Assembly (NCBI RefSeq): GCF_032062135.1
Contig: NC_092859.1
Coordinates: 69,111,791-69,175,790, forward strand
From: Pyxicephalus adspersus
Lineage: Eukaryota > Chordata > Amphibia > Anura > Pyxicephalidae
Length of the DNA: 64,000 bases
Direction: 5' to 3'
Positions within the stretch are counted from its first letter, which is position 1, and the number at the start of each line of letters is the position of its first letter. The position numbers and the translations under genes are program-made. The notes under the pieces are model-generated. The model was not told where the DNA came from. It ran no database searches and saw only the letters and a list, made by a program, of their open reading frames with translations. Of this stretch, positions 1 to 9,517 are shown piece after piece.

Positions 1-370
1 TTGCGGCTGAGTACTATATTCCTAGGTCTTAATATTGTTTGGACTGAAATACACAGTTGCAGTTAGCCAGGTCACCTAAGCAGATGAATAAAGCAAGGAT
101 CAAGGTAAACAAGGAAGTGGATCACTTTGTTGTCCACAATGGGGGCTTGGTGGTTCAGCATCAAGAGTTGGAACAGGAAGCTTGGCAGTTTTCAACTAAA
201 TGCAGTGGGAACGGATATGTGGTTTTTGGGACTGCAGGAGGTAAGCAGAGAGCACTGGGGGTGTGGGGAGCTTGCGGGCGTAGGGTTTTCGCTCACACAC
301 TGTGCCAGTTGAGGTTCTTGGGCGCCGGTGGGGGTGTTGATAAATAGGTGGATGAGTCATCTCAGGTGTG
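1..370 (+). pseudogene. Ngaro/DIRS SGNH-hydrolase fragment (3' end)
   Basis: The stretch at about 85-290 encodes the C-terminal third of the same SGNH-type hydrolase found intact at 5383-6009 on the other strand. Shared words include ARIKVNKEV and GGLVV, and in a second frame LNAVG and LQE. The catalytic DxxH block is lost because the match jumps from one frame to another near 190-200. The copy begins before or at the window edge, so the N-terminal part is not visible. Downstream sequence to about 370 resembles the element's 3' untranslated region only loosely, and a MITE follows directly. I infer a decayed copy of the same element family in the opposite orientation. Confidence 0.75.
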
Positions 371-400
371 GCATCTCCTCAATATAGGAGTAAAATGTGT

Positions 401-714
401 TTTAGACTACATACACACGTGCAATTATTATCGTTGGAAATGAACGACTATCGATCGAACAATAGTTGTTAACAAAAAAAGTGAGCAACGACAATCTATT
501 GTGTGTACAGTCATTCAGTGATCATGGATGGTTCTGCGGTACACTTTCTTTGGTATAAGTCACTTCCTGCATCGTTCAAATGATCGTATCTAGTGTGTAT
601 ACATTATTGGTGGATTACCTTTGAACGAAAATGTTTGTGAATGTTCGTGAATAATCGTTTGTCTGTCCTTATCGTTTTCCAAAGATAATTATTGCACATG
701 TGTACATAGCCTTA
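401..714. repeat. MITE with long terminal inverted repeats
   Basis: The sequence at about 403-445 (ACATACACACGTGCAATTAT and on) is matched in reverse complement at about 668-712, giving imperfect inverted repeats of roughly 40 bp around a non-coding core. There is no ORF. A segment with a similar start (GGTACACACGTGCGATGG) lies at 34490-34765. The layout resembles a non-autonomous hAT-like element, but I could not find a clear 8-bp target duplication, so the superfamily is open. Confidence 0.6.
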
Positions 715-1263
715 CTTTTGGTGGTGATTAAATAGGGGACTCCAAAGTAAGGTTACAGGTGGTGCAGACCCTTTGAGGACGTGCAGTGAGTAAGTGGTAA
801 TACTGAGGTTAGACTGTTGTTACTGTATATTGTTGTTGCTATAAATTTGTTGTTATGATGTTATACTATTGTGGTGATAGTGTTATATTGTATATTGTTA
901 TTATATAGTTATGTAACTGGTTTTATATTGGATTTGCTATTTGAAAGAGAAAAGGGGGTGTGGCAATTAAGCAGCCCGGGAGGCAATTTTCCCAAACAGT
1001 GTACTGTCTGGTTGTTTGGGATTGAAGGTCCGACAGCGGTGGTTGGGTTTGGAAAAATGTCTGGAATGGGTGACAAACCTTCTTTTTACCTGAGTCATGA
1101 CAACACAAGGTCGGTTTAACATCCCAACTATTACCATTTGTTAGGATGAGTCCATCAATGACAGCCTATATAATTTCTCAGTATAGGTCAATTTTATTAT
1201 CATGTATTATTTGTATTGATAACACAAGGTTTTGTTACCCAGTCTTTATGTGGTAATTGGACC
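715..1263. other. Unassigned, T/G-rich spacer
   Basis: No gene is seen. The 800-910 stretch is a loose TTGTTATTG-type low-complexity run. The ORFs at 871-1119 (+) and 923-1108 (-) overlap each other and show no recognisable domain. Confidence 0.5.
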
Positions 1264-1742
1264 TACCGTATTTTTCGCCGTATAAGACGCTCCGGAATAT
1301 AAGACGCACCCAATTTTAAAGGAGGAAAATCTAGAAAAAAGATTCTGAAAGATTATTCCCCTTCTGATCACTCATGTGCCATTCAAATTCCCTTTCTGAT
1401 CACTCTCTACCTTTCAAATTCCTTTTCTGATCACTCTGTGTCATTCAAATTCCCCTTCTGATCACTCTGTGCTTTTTTTCTATTGTACGGCAGTTAGGAC
1501 AGGGAACAGCAGGTGGCGCTGTGCCGGCTTCTTTCGCTTTGCTTTACAGACAGGAGAAAACACGATGCTGGCAGAGGAGAGAAGAGAGACACGCTGCAGC
1601 CAGACACACGCAGGATCGGGTATCGGGTGAGTATAATATTTTAAATATTTTTTTTAACACATTTGTCGTATAGGACGCACTAACTTTTCCCCCCAAGTTT
1701 TGGGGAAGAAAAAGTGCGTCTTATACGGCAAAAAATACGGTA
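1264..1742. mobile_element. 475-bp MITE with 25-bp TIRs and TA target duplication
   Basis: The left end CCGTATTTTTCGCCGTATAA (1266 on) and the right end form 25-bp terminal inverted repeats with one mismatch, and TA flanks both ends (1264-1265 and 1741-1742). That fits a Tc1/mariner-superfamily non-autonomous element. Inside, 1358-1470 holds about four tandem copies of a 28-38-bp unit containing TTCTGATCACTCTGTG. The right half carries a CTCF-like motif and a GTGAGT splice-donor-like hexamer, listed separately. There is no ORF. Confidence 0.85.
1506..1521 (+). promoter_or_regulatory. CTCF-like motif inside a MITE
   Basis: ACAGCAGGTGGCGCTG matches the vertebrate CTCF core consensus (CCANNAGRKGGCGC) with one mismatch at the first base. 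It lies inside the TA-flanked MITE, so other copies of that family may carry it too. Binding is inferred from the motif only. Confidence 0.4.
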
Positions 1743-3215
1743 CTTTATACAGCAAATAATGGCAAATTGAACCAAATTCTACTAAACTTTGCAGTACAAG
1801 AATGAATCATTCTGTATGTAAATGCAAGATTTTAATTATACCACACTGTAAGATTAATTCAGAGGTGCATTTTACCTTCAGGTATTTTGCATCCCTGTTG
1901 ACTGGTTGATTATCAGCAATAGGTTTCTTGCAGGCTGTTCCAAGCACCAGCAGATTACATCTTAAAACTTACATTTTAAAAAACACATGCACTGTAGAGA
2001 TATTTTAAGATGTCATAAAGATGACTACTAGAAGGTTTTGCTCTGGTTGTGTCAGGATTGAATGAATTATCTGCCTACTGGAAAATGTCAATACTGGTGG
2101 ACAGATAGTTTGGTCGGTTGCAAAACAGATTAAAATTATTTTGACCTTTTGCTCAGATATTGGAATGTGTGCAATATGAATTCTGATCCAACATTACTAT
2201 ATTTATCATTGACAGGTATATCAGTCCATCAAAGGATCACATCTGTTGTTAACAGCTGTCTGGCAACCGGGTCAGGTGCCAGACTATGACACGTTATCAT
2301 TTGGCGGCTAGATTGGCAGAGCCGTACTATACCTATCTTACAATTTACAATGGGAAAATAGGCAAGTTTTTATGCTACAATGGGAAAAAATACCTTTTAT
2401 TATTGCTGTAATTTCACTTCGTCAACAGTCATAATATGGGAGTACTGGCACATTTGTATGCAACAATGTGAGGAAAAAAAAGTCACATTGTAGAGGAAAA
2501 AAAATTGCCTGCGTTTAACTGGAAATATTTGGTGTGATTTTACTTTGATAACAATTACAACATGAGAATAGAGGAAAACTTATTATATAGCAATGCGAAA
2601 AACTGCCTGTGCATAAAGAATTAATTGCTGTTATTTCACTTATTTGATAACCATTTTTTACAGCACTTTCCCCAAATTACTTTCTTCCATTATATTATGG
2701 AGGGCTGCACTGATGTCAGTCTTGATCCACTGGTAAAAACAGGGATAAGCATACCAAAGTGGCAGGATGATCCTGACTGGGGGCCTTTGCCTGTGTGTGG
2801 TATATCCAAACACAGAACATGAGCTCAGAGTACTCAAATCACAAGTTTGGATGCAAGAGTGCACTATACCAGTGTATTATATTATATACCGGGGTAATAT
2901 ATGATAGAGGTACAGTAGCAGGTGGTAGGAAATTTCCTGGAATTCACATCTGAGAAATAAATGAATGTGTAAAAGGCTGAAGTAATAAATAGTAATAGCG
3001 ACTTTTATGGTCTTATGAGTTTTTTTTACCTATACAGCATACAAGTTACTTGGGTGTATCTATTTGAAAAGGGTGGGCTGTTATTTGGGATATGCAGGTA
3101 TGAAGGTTTCTAGTGGAAAATATATATATAGGAAAATAGTATGGAATTAAAACATTGCAATCCATGATAATGGTATTAATATTAAAGTAAACTAGTGCAT
3201 AATAAAGAAATAATA
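1743..3215. other. Unassigned AT-rich sequence
   Basis: No gene is recognised. At about 2176-2225 a short stretch (ATTGACAGGTATA and flanks) resembles 58776-58830, so an old repeat is probably present. The ORF at 2625-2822 has no family resemblance and is treated as chance. Confidence 0.5.
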
Positions 3216-3219
3216 TATA

Positions 3220-3860
3220 TTAGGCTTGCTTTGTGCTGCAAAGTGCCAAGATATCTACAGCAGTTGGAAATAGACTGGTGGTATGGAGACTCCTATTAAA
3301 GGAGTGATAACGGTGATAAGGGTTAAGTATCAGTAAATAAATCCAAATTGGACATATCACAATTGGAAAGTAAAAGGTAATTTTGAGACTTACTTGGGGA
3401 TACAAACAATAAATTCTCTCCACTTAGAGGTTCACTTGTTGATAGGATCTTTTAAGCAGTTCTTTGGAGTATCCCCGATTCAACAGTCTAGATTGGAGGG
3501 CCTGGGCTTCTTTCTCAAATTCTAAATTGGTTGAGCAATTTCTTCTGAGTCTGAGGTATTGACTGAATGGTATACTATTGATCAGAGGTTGGGGATGGGC
3601 GCTGGTAGCATGCAAAATGGTATTTCCTGCTGTGCTTTTCCCAGATAGAGCGATGTTCATTATTTTTTTTTTTTAAGTAGACATCAAGAAATGGTAGACA
3701 CCTGGTATTAAATTCCATCATGAATTTGAGGTTAAAGATATTTTGCTGAAGGGTTTTAAAGAATCCCAGATGTGTATCCTGAGGTCCAGTCCATCCCAAT
3801 CCCAGTTCCAATCCCCAATCAGCTCCAATCTGAGTCAGAACTTTTTTGACCATCACTATT
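3220..3860 (-). pseudogene. Penelope-like element reverse transcriptase remnant
   Basis: Two overlapping minus-strand frames together cover the end of a Penelope-like RT. The upstream frame (3575-3856) has the MEFNTRCLPFLDVYL stretch typical of the segment after the RT palm. The next frame (3424-3660) has the SIPFSQYLRLRRNC word with the following LLNRGYS segment, a hallmark of vertebrate Penelope-like elements. The frame changes near 3600-3660, next to a poly-T run. No GIY-YIG endonuclease motif can be seen downstream. The catalytic RT centre would lie upstream, beyond 3860, and is not visible. Family recognition is by eye. Confidence 0.75.
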
Positions 3861-3949
3861 CAATAAGAATAAACATGTCTCTTGCATTTACACAATGTTA
3901 GTTTATCCTGGAGTTCAGCTTTAATTATTAATTTGTTGCATAATATTTA

Positions 3950-3983
3950 TTGTGTGTGTGTGCGGGGGGGGGGGGGGGGGGGT
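3950..3983 (+). repeat. (TG)n plus poly-G simple repeat
   Basis: A short GTGTGTGTGTG run passes into about 22 consecutive G residues. It is a simple repeat that could form a G-quadruplex. Confidence 0.9.
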
Positions 3984-4520
3984 GACAGTAATGTATCCTT
4001 TATCAACATACTTCATGCTATGATGTGCCTGTCAATCCCAACTTTGAATATTGGCGGTATGTCCACAGTATCCAGGTATCTTAAACTACCCACCTGTTTT
4101 GGCCCTGGCTGCAGGTAATTATATACAATTGCAGTTGTAAGCTTCCTGACTTTAGCACAGCTCCTGCGTTTCTTAGCTTGCATAAGCACTTATTACTTTT
4201 TGGGAAACAAAAAGGCATTGTTGCTAGTGCTTTGTAGGGGATAAGGGACATTGCATTTTCATACCACTAGGGGGCAGAGAAAGACAACTGTACCAATTCT
4301 TTTGGTAGCAGAAGTGATAAATGTCACAATTTTCTCTCCTTCCTCCATTTTTGACACTTTACAAACCTTTTCAACATTTCTTGCCTTTTACATGCTCAGA
4401 TCCCTATGACTGTGTAGCTCTGTTATGGGGGGGGGGGTCATGTAAATGACTCTCACAAACCAGGCTATGGCGCTAACCTGTAGATAACAGAGAGGATCCT
4501 GGGCCTTCGCTATGTGGAAG
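3984..4520. other. Unassigned spacer
   Basis: No gene or element is recognised apart from the CTCF-like motif at 4264 and a short poly-G tract at 4427-4437. Confidence 0.5.
4264..4277 (+). promoter_or_regulatory. CTCF-like motif
   Basis: CCACTAGGGGGCAG is an excellent match to the CTCF core consensus. It lies in apparently unique sequence, outside any element I could delimit. Function is inferred from the motif alone. Confidence 0.5.
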
Positions 4521-4990
4521 TGTGAGGATACTAATAAAGTAGGAACCACTACACCCAGCATACATTAACCACTGCAGATAAATGAACACACAGGTTGGAG
4601 TATTTGTAAGCTTTATATGTCAAAACAGTAATAACAATATTTACAATCCATAAACATCAATGAGTACACATATCTGCATAGCAGAGTCCTGAGGAGAATA
4701 GTGCACAGATATAACCGGGTATATATACAGTCTATAAGCACAAATACCTCCAGTTATGATCAGTGTCAGGATGAGTTGCAGAGGCCTCTGGAGTTGATTG
4801 TAACAAAGATGTCCTGATGGGATGATCCTGAAAACAGCAGCAAGGAGATCCTCCAACTGACAATTGGGCTGTGTATGCTGTGATCCTGTATTGCAGGGAT
4901 GCAGGCACAGTCTCTGGAGTTCAGGAACATGACTAGGGCAAAGCATAGGAAGCCATGAACTGCTCTTAACCCAATCCAACCCAACCTTCC
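4521..4990 (-). repeat. Probable gypsy 3' LTR, outer part
   Basis: Read on the minus strand this block has LTR features: a TATATATA-type box near 4715-4725 (reverse strand), a T-rich stretch, and an end reading ATCCTCACA, so the plus-strand edge begins TGTGAGG. It lies on the far side of the Ngaro element from the gypsy pol remnants at 9.7-13.9 kb, which have the same orientation and end in a short TGTGTGCC-bounded piece. I infer that the Ngaro insertion split one LTR into 4521-about 4990 and about 9640-9697. The second LTR would be in or beyond the gap at 13.9-14.6 kb, so this cannot be confirmed here. The minus-strand ORFs at 4641-4979 and 4766-5056 are chance. Confidence 0.4.
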
Positions 4991-5382
4991 CAATAAAGAG
5001 ACCACACCATCTGTTGGGTTAAATCGGCCATAGCAGCTCATTTTATTAACCAACAATTATAATAACACTCTTTTTTAAATTAACACATATAAAAAACCTC
5101 AAACACAACATTAAACACAAACATTATCGCCAGTTCTTTTCTTTCTTTTAGGTCCATGTAACTATTCCTCCCACCATAGAACTTCTCCAAAAAACCTTCC
5201 GCTCACTAACCAGGCCCCCAGCCGCGATTACGCCGCCTCGAGGACAATTTAACGGGTGAGCCCTTTTCACACGTAGCCCCCACAAGAACCAAGTGTCGTG
5301 CAGGACCCCTACCCCCTTTAACATTAACCCCTACATGGACCTAGTACCAAAAAACCCCGCCACCAGCGGCAAACATAAAGCC

Positions 5383-6009
5383 TTATGTTTGCAAGCGCCT
5401 CCACACACTCAGCGCCCGCTGCACCCCCTCTTGCAAACTCAGCAGCCACAAATCCGAGCCCACCGCATTCAAATGAACACCGTCACCCCTCAAGAAGAGC
5501 CCGGGCTCCGACTCCAATTCCCAATGTCTCACGACCAACCCCCCAATGCGCACCAGAAACCTTCCCACTTCCTTATTAACCTTAATTCGTGCCTGATTTA
5601 ATTTTTCCACTGACCGCCCATTGCGGCATGCCAACCTAGCCACAATATCTGACCACACCAGTACCATGCCCGGGAACGCCTCCCTCAAGCGGAAGCAATC
5701 ATATTTGATATCCCGGATCAATTCCCTCATGGGCCTCGCCCCCAGGTCATTCCCCCCGGCATGTATAAGCAGAACATTGGGTGGTCTATCCAATGCTGCA
5801 AATCTAGAGACCTCCGGGACCACCCTCCGCCATTGCATGCCCGGAATACCTATCCAACAGATCCTGGCAACGTCCCGTCTCAAGCCCAACTGTCGTCCGT
5901 TCTGCCGCACATCCGCCCTCCTGGCACCCCAATAGACAAATGAATGTCCCAAAATCCAGATCAGGCACGGCACCTCTCCTGTAACATAAAGAAACACCAT
6001 CCAGCCCAC
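5383..6009 (-). CDS. SGNH/GDSL-type hydrolase ORF of the Ngaro element
   Basis: The 208-residue ORF has an apparently complete SGNH catalytic set: block I as ILGHSFVYWG (Ser23), a block II-like glycine near Gly56, block III as HAGGNDLG (Asn87) and block V as GDGVHLNAVG (Asp176 and His179). The family comprises esterases/acetylhydrolases; homologous domains occur as accessory ORFs in some Ngaro and CR1 retrotransposons, where the substrate is unknown. The start at MGWMV gives about 20 residues before block I, normal for this fold, and no convincing signal peptide is present. It lies 79 bp downstream of the recombinase stop. A decayed copy of its 3' end lies at 85-290 on the plus strand. Confidence 0.8.
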   Translation of the reverse strand: MGWMVFLYVTGEVPCLIWILGHSFVYWGARRADVRQNGRQLGLRRDVARICWIGIPGMQWRRVVPEVSRFAALDRPPNVLLIHAGGNDLGARPMRELIRDIKYDCFRLREAFPGMVLVWSDIVARLACRNGRSVEKLNQARIKVNKEVGRFLVRIGGLVVRHWELESEPGLFLRGDGVHLNAVGSDLWLLSLQEGVQRALSVWRRLQT

Positions 6010-6088
6010 CTACATACAAGCACGATCTGAAAGCAAAACTTCTATTTAAGCATGCAACAACCCCCCACCCCCCACCCCCACTTCCGCT

Positions 6089-7059
6089 TCAGCGCAGCCC
6101 AGGCCTGATGTACAGCTTAAACCGATGGGATTCCCAGCGACCAATCCGTTTGATGACCTCCGGGCTCAGCCCCCACCTGGCGGCTTCCGTAGCCGCCCCA
6201 ATCCTGAAGGAGTGCGAAGAATACTCACCTGCACTACGACCTGTCGCCACCACACACTTTTTGAATACCGCCCCAAATTGGAATCGTGTCACAAACGACC
6301 CATCGGCATGAATGAAAAATGGACCATCCCCCCCAGGGCGTATCCTCAGATATTGGCCCACTACCCGAACCGGACAAAGCTCGGCCCCTTGCAAGGCCCC
6401 CAATTCCAACCGCACCCCTCTACCCCTTTGATCAGTTTTTGACCACCTAATCCAAAGGAGCACTCTGTCAGCCCGCGCCTGAACGTCCCCAAAATCCAGC
6501 CCACCCCCACGGGACTTGCAGGGACTCACCACTTCCCCAATCCGCAATGCAGCAAAAAATGTAAGAACAAAAACAGTCCGAAATAAAAGAACCTCAAAGT
6601 GACTAACACAAATGACCCCCACGGCCTGATACAACTCACCTAACAGTTCCACGGACACCGGTCGCCTGGAATCCTTACGTCCACACCCCTTCCGGTAGCC
6701 CCCATAGCCTGCCGAACCAAAAAACATTTTGTCCCATCCTCCCACCCCATCAACTTAAACAAAAAAGCCAAGGCCGCCAATTTCTTAGCCATTGTGCTGC
6801 TCGCTACCCCCGCTTGAAAATTTTTGCACAAAAACACCAGGACCGTTGTAACACCCCCCTGTGGGTCCAAACCCTCCCCTTCATTCTGCAAAAAACGGAA
6901 CCACTCCCGCCACGTTACCACATATGCACTCCATGTCCCTGCAGATACCGACCGCTGTATCAGACCTGCCAGAACCCCAAGGCTACCATCCACAGTCTGT
7001 CTGGACATGGGGTCCCGAACTCCTCGGCCTCCGGTGCCACCTCCCGAAAACGAGACCAC
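6089..7059 (-). pseudogene. Tyrosine recombinase (integrase) of the Ngaro element, one frameshift
   Basis: The N-terminal SAM-like core-binding part is read in one frame (7059 to about 6690; words WSAYVVTWREW and KKLAALAFLF). The catalytic part is in another frame (to 6089). In the catalytic frame I see Arg68 (ALRIGEVV), Lys103 (RWSKTD), His168 and Arg171 (HSFRIG), Trp194/His197 (GRWESHRF) and the nucleophile Tyr202 (LYIRP). That is the full R-K-H-R-H/W-Y set. The frame change lies at about 6680-6720, and a single small indel would explain it. The gene starts inside the 3' end of the RT/RNase H ORF (overlap 6960-7059), as is usual in this group. The enzyme would insert circular element DNA without a target duplication. 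Confidence 0.85.
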
Positions 7060-8633
7060 TGAAATCGAGAGAGGGAGTCAGCAATTACATTCTCGCACCC
7101 CGCAACGTGAACAGCCCGCACATAGATATTCTTCTGCAAGCACAACAAGACCAAATATTGCAATAAGCAGATCACTGGCGGAGAAGATGCCGTGTTATTA
7201 TTAATAACATCCACAACCCCCATGTTGTCACAGTGGAACCTTACCTTCCTGTTCTTCAGCAATCCCCCCCACAAATCCAGCGCCACCACAATAGGAAATA
7301 GTTCCAATAAGACTAAATTCCTGCACCATCCCCGTTCCTGCCAGTCCCTAGGCCATTCACCTGCACTCCACCTCCCCCCAAAGTAAGCCCCATACCCATG
7401 AGCCCCTGAAGCGTCTGTCACAAGGTTCAAAACCCCATTATCCACCATAGGCTCCATCCACACAGATCGTCCGTTATAAGATGCCAAGAAATGCTGCCAC
7501 ACCCGCAAATCCCCCTTTAAGATCTGTGTCAGCCGCACAAAATGCCCTGGCCCCTTGACCCCTGCCGTGGCCGCAGCCAGTCTGCGACAAAAAATCCGCC
7601 CCATTGGCATGATGCGGCATGCAAAATTCAATTTTCCAAGCAATGACTGCAAATCCCGCAACCTAATCTTTTTTAAAACACAGGTCCTGGCCACTAACCC
7701 CTGAAGGTCCGCCAACTTATCATCCGGGATTCTACACTCCATACGCTCAGAGTCCACCACAATACCCAAAAAACAAAGCTCAGTAACAGGACCTACCGTT
7801 TTTTCGTGCGCCAACGGAACGCCAAATAAAGTGGTAACATGTTCCAAAGTCCCTAACAAGGCCGCGCAATCAAAAGACCCCTTGGGCCCCACGCACAAAA
7901 AATCATCCAGATAGTGGATGATCGACTTAATGCCCGAAACCTCCCGTACCACCCATTCAATAAATGTGCTAAAAGTTTCAAACAACGAACAGGACAACCA
8001 ACAACCCATGGGCAGGCATTTATCTACAAAAAACTTCCCCTGCCATTCACAACCTAACAAACGAAAACTATCCGGATGTAGAGGCAACAAGCGGAACGCC
8101 GATTCTATATCCGCTTTTGCCAACAAACACCCCTTACCAGCCTTTTGCACTAAGGACACTGCCACATCTAACGACGTATACGCCACCCTGCACAGCTCCG
8201 CATCCATCCCATCGTTCACTGACCCCCCTCTTGGGTAAGATAAATGATGAATCATGCGAAACTGGTGTGGCTCCCTCTTAGGGACTACTCCCAATGGGGA
8301 AATGACCAAATCCTCCAAAGGGGGGTCCGAAAACGGGCCCGCCATCCTACCCAAGTGAACCTCCTTTGCCAACTTTGCCGCAACCACTCCTGGATGCGCC
8401 AACGCCGACCGCAAATTCTTAGCCCTGTGTGGAATGAATTCCAACTCACAAGGAATCCTAAACCCCCCCGCAAACCCCTCCTCCAAACACTTTGCTGCCC
8501 ATTTAGTCGGATACCTACCTAGAAAACACCGCATGTTTTCCAGTCTCACCGGCGTCATCCCTTTTTCCTGCAGACTCGGCGGGGCGCCCCTTTCCTTTGG
8601 CCAAACATCTAGCTCCTGAATGGGCCCCCCCAC
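6960..8633 (-). CDS. Reverse transcriptase/RNase H of the Ngaro element
   Basis: This intact 557-residue ORF copies element RNA into DNA. The RT domain covers about residues 60-350: the first catalytic aspartate is in LAKADIESAF (Asp175), the fingers/palm word LPMGCWLSC follows, and the catalytic box is HYLDDFL (residues 241-244). A LNFACRIMPMGRIFCRRL thumb/connection stretch near 335-351 is typical of DIRS/Ngaro RTs. RNase H covers about 400-525 with Asp407 (TDASG), Glu444 (LLELFP), Asp469 (HCDN) and Asp519 (IADSLSR), so the D-E-D-D set is complete. The ORF overlaps gag upstream by about 120 bp and the recombinase downstream by 100 bp. No stop or frameshift is seen. The proposed start is the first in-frame Met and translation could begin elsewhere. 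Confidence 0.93.
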   Translation of the reverse strand: MGGPIQELDVWPKERGAPPSLQEKGMTPVRLENMRCFLGRYPTKWAAKCLEEGFAGGFRIPCELEFIPHRAKNLRSALAHPGVVAAKLAKEVHLGRMAGPFSDPPLEDLVISPLGVVPKREPHQFRMIHHLSYPRGGSVNDGMDAELCRVAYTSLDVAVSLVQKAGKGCLLAKADIESAFRLLPLHPDSFRLLGCEWQGKFFVDKCLPMGCWLSCSLFETFSTFIEWVVREVSGIKSIIHYLDDFLCVGPKGSFDCAALLGTLEHVTTLFGVPLAHEKTVGPVTELCFLGIVVDSERMECRIPDDKLADLQGLVARTCVLKKIRLRDLQSLLGKLNFACRIMPMGRIFCRRLAAATAGVKGPGHFVRLTQILKGDLRVWQHFLASYNGRSVWMEPMVDNGVLNLVTDASGAHGYGAYFGGRWSAGEWPRDWQERGWCRNLVLLELFPIVVALDLWGGLLKNRKVRFHCDNMGVVDVINNNTASSPPVICLLQYLVLLCLQKNIYVRAVHVAGCENVIADSLSRFQWSRFREVAPEAEEFGTPCPDRLWMVALGFWQV

Positions 8634-9517
8634 AAAAGGAACACTCGTGCTTGAACCGACAGCCGGCCATACAAAACATCAACTCCCCCTCCCCTCTCCC
8701 CTTCCCACACTGCCCGGTACTCACCGGGCTGCAGGCTGCCTCTGGGCTCCCCAGCCGCCGCGCCATCCTCGATTCCCAAATCAGGAGCCCCCTCATCGCC
8801 GGACAGCTCGTCCTCCTCTTCAGCCTCCAGGCCGCGTCGGCCATCTTCACCCGCTTCCGGGCGCCGTCTCAATACGTCACTTCCGGGCGCCGGCCGCGAC
8901 CCGGAAGTAGAGCTCCGTGACATCACTTCCACTTCCGGAAGGCCCCGACCACGCACGGCCGCACCAGGAATTGCCGCCACCGACCGGATGCCTCCTGCTC
9001 TCCCACCGCCACTCCTCACCTGCCGTCCATCAGGATCTGGAGCCCCGACCGCCTCCCTCGTCCGGACCGGCTCCGCATCTCCAGGCCTTCTTCCTCCGCG
9101 TTGGGCAGCACCCGTACCGGTAGGTACCACCGCGCAGCCTGCCGCCTGTCCTCGCGTCCCGCGCTGCACAGACCGACCCCGCATGGCCGAGGGCGTCCCC
9201 AGGTCTGTGGAAGGGTCCCGCCTTCGTGGAGGATTCCTCCCGTGCCCCCCACTAGGCCTGCTCGCCGAACTTCTTGGGGAGGGCAACGGAGGGTCCCTTG
9301 CGGGGCTCCTGGAGCGGCGCTGGACCCTTGGAGGTGAGCTAGGACTCCAACGTTCCGGCGGCCTGGACCGCTGAGCGCGCACCGGGGAAGGCTGCCCTCC
9401 TGCAGCACTCTCCCCCACCTCCGCTACTACTGCTGACATTTTAGCTGCCACCCATTCCACGCCATGGATCTCCGCAGCTGATCTCAGGCTCTTAACTAAT
9501 CCCTCCAAATCCGCCAT
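8515..9517 (-). pseudogene. Gag-like protein of the Ngaro element, one frameshift
   Basis: The main frame starts at 9517 (MADLEGLVKSLRSAAEIHG) and gives an N-terminal helical stretch, a long Pro/Arg/Ser-rich region and an acidic run (LEAEEEDELSGDEG). The zinc knuckle is in a different frame (8515-8850): CSFCGGAHSGARC, a C-x2-C-x3-H-x4-C form seen in DIRS-group Gag proteins, preceded by CMAGCRFKHE. The change of frame falls between about 8690 and 8790. The 3' end overlaps the start of the RT ORF. The DNA is very GC-rich, and the plus-strand ORFs over it are shadows. The role is RNA binding and particle formation by analogy with the family. Confidence 0.7.

Noticed and set aside
401..714. Exact 8-bp target duplication for a hAT assignment
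   Set aside because: Flanks share only a T-rich tendency; no convincing duplication, so the superfamily was left open.
4641..5056. Minus-strand ORFs of 112 and 96 residues
   Set aside because: They overlap in different frames in LTR-like DNA, with no domain and no conservation signal.
8597..9374. Plus-strand ORFs rich in Pro/Arg/Ser over the Ngaro gag
   Set aside because: Shadows of GC-rich gag coding on the other strand.
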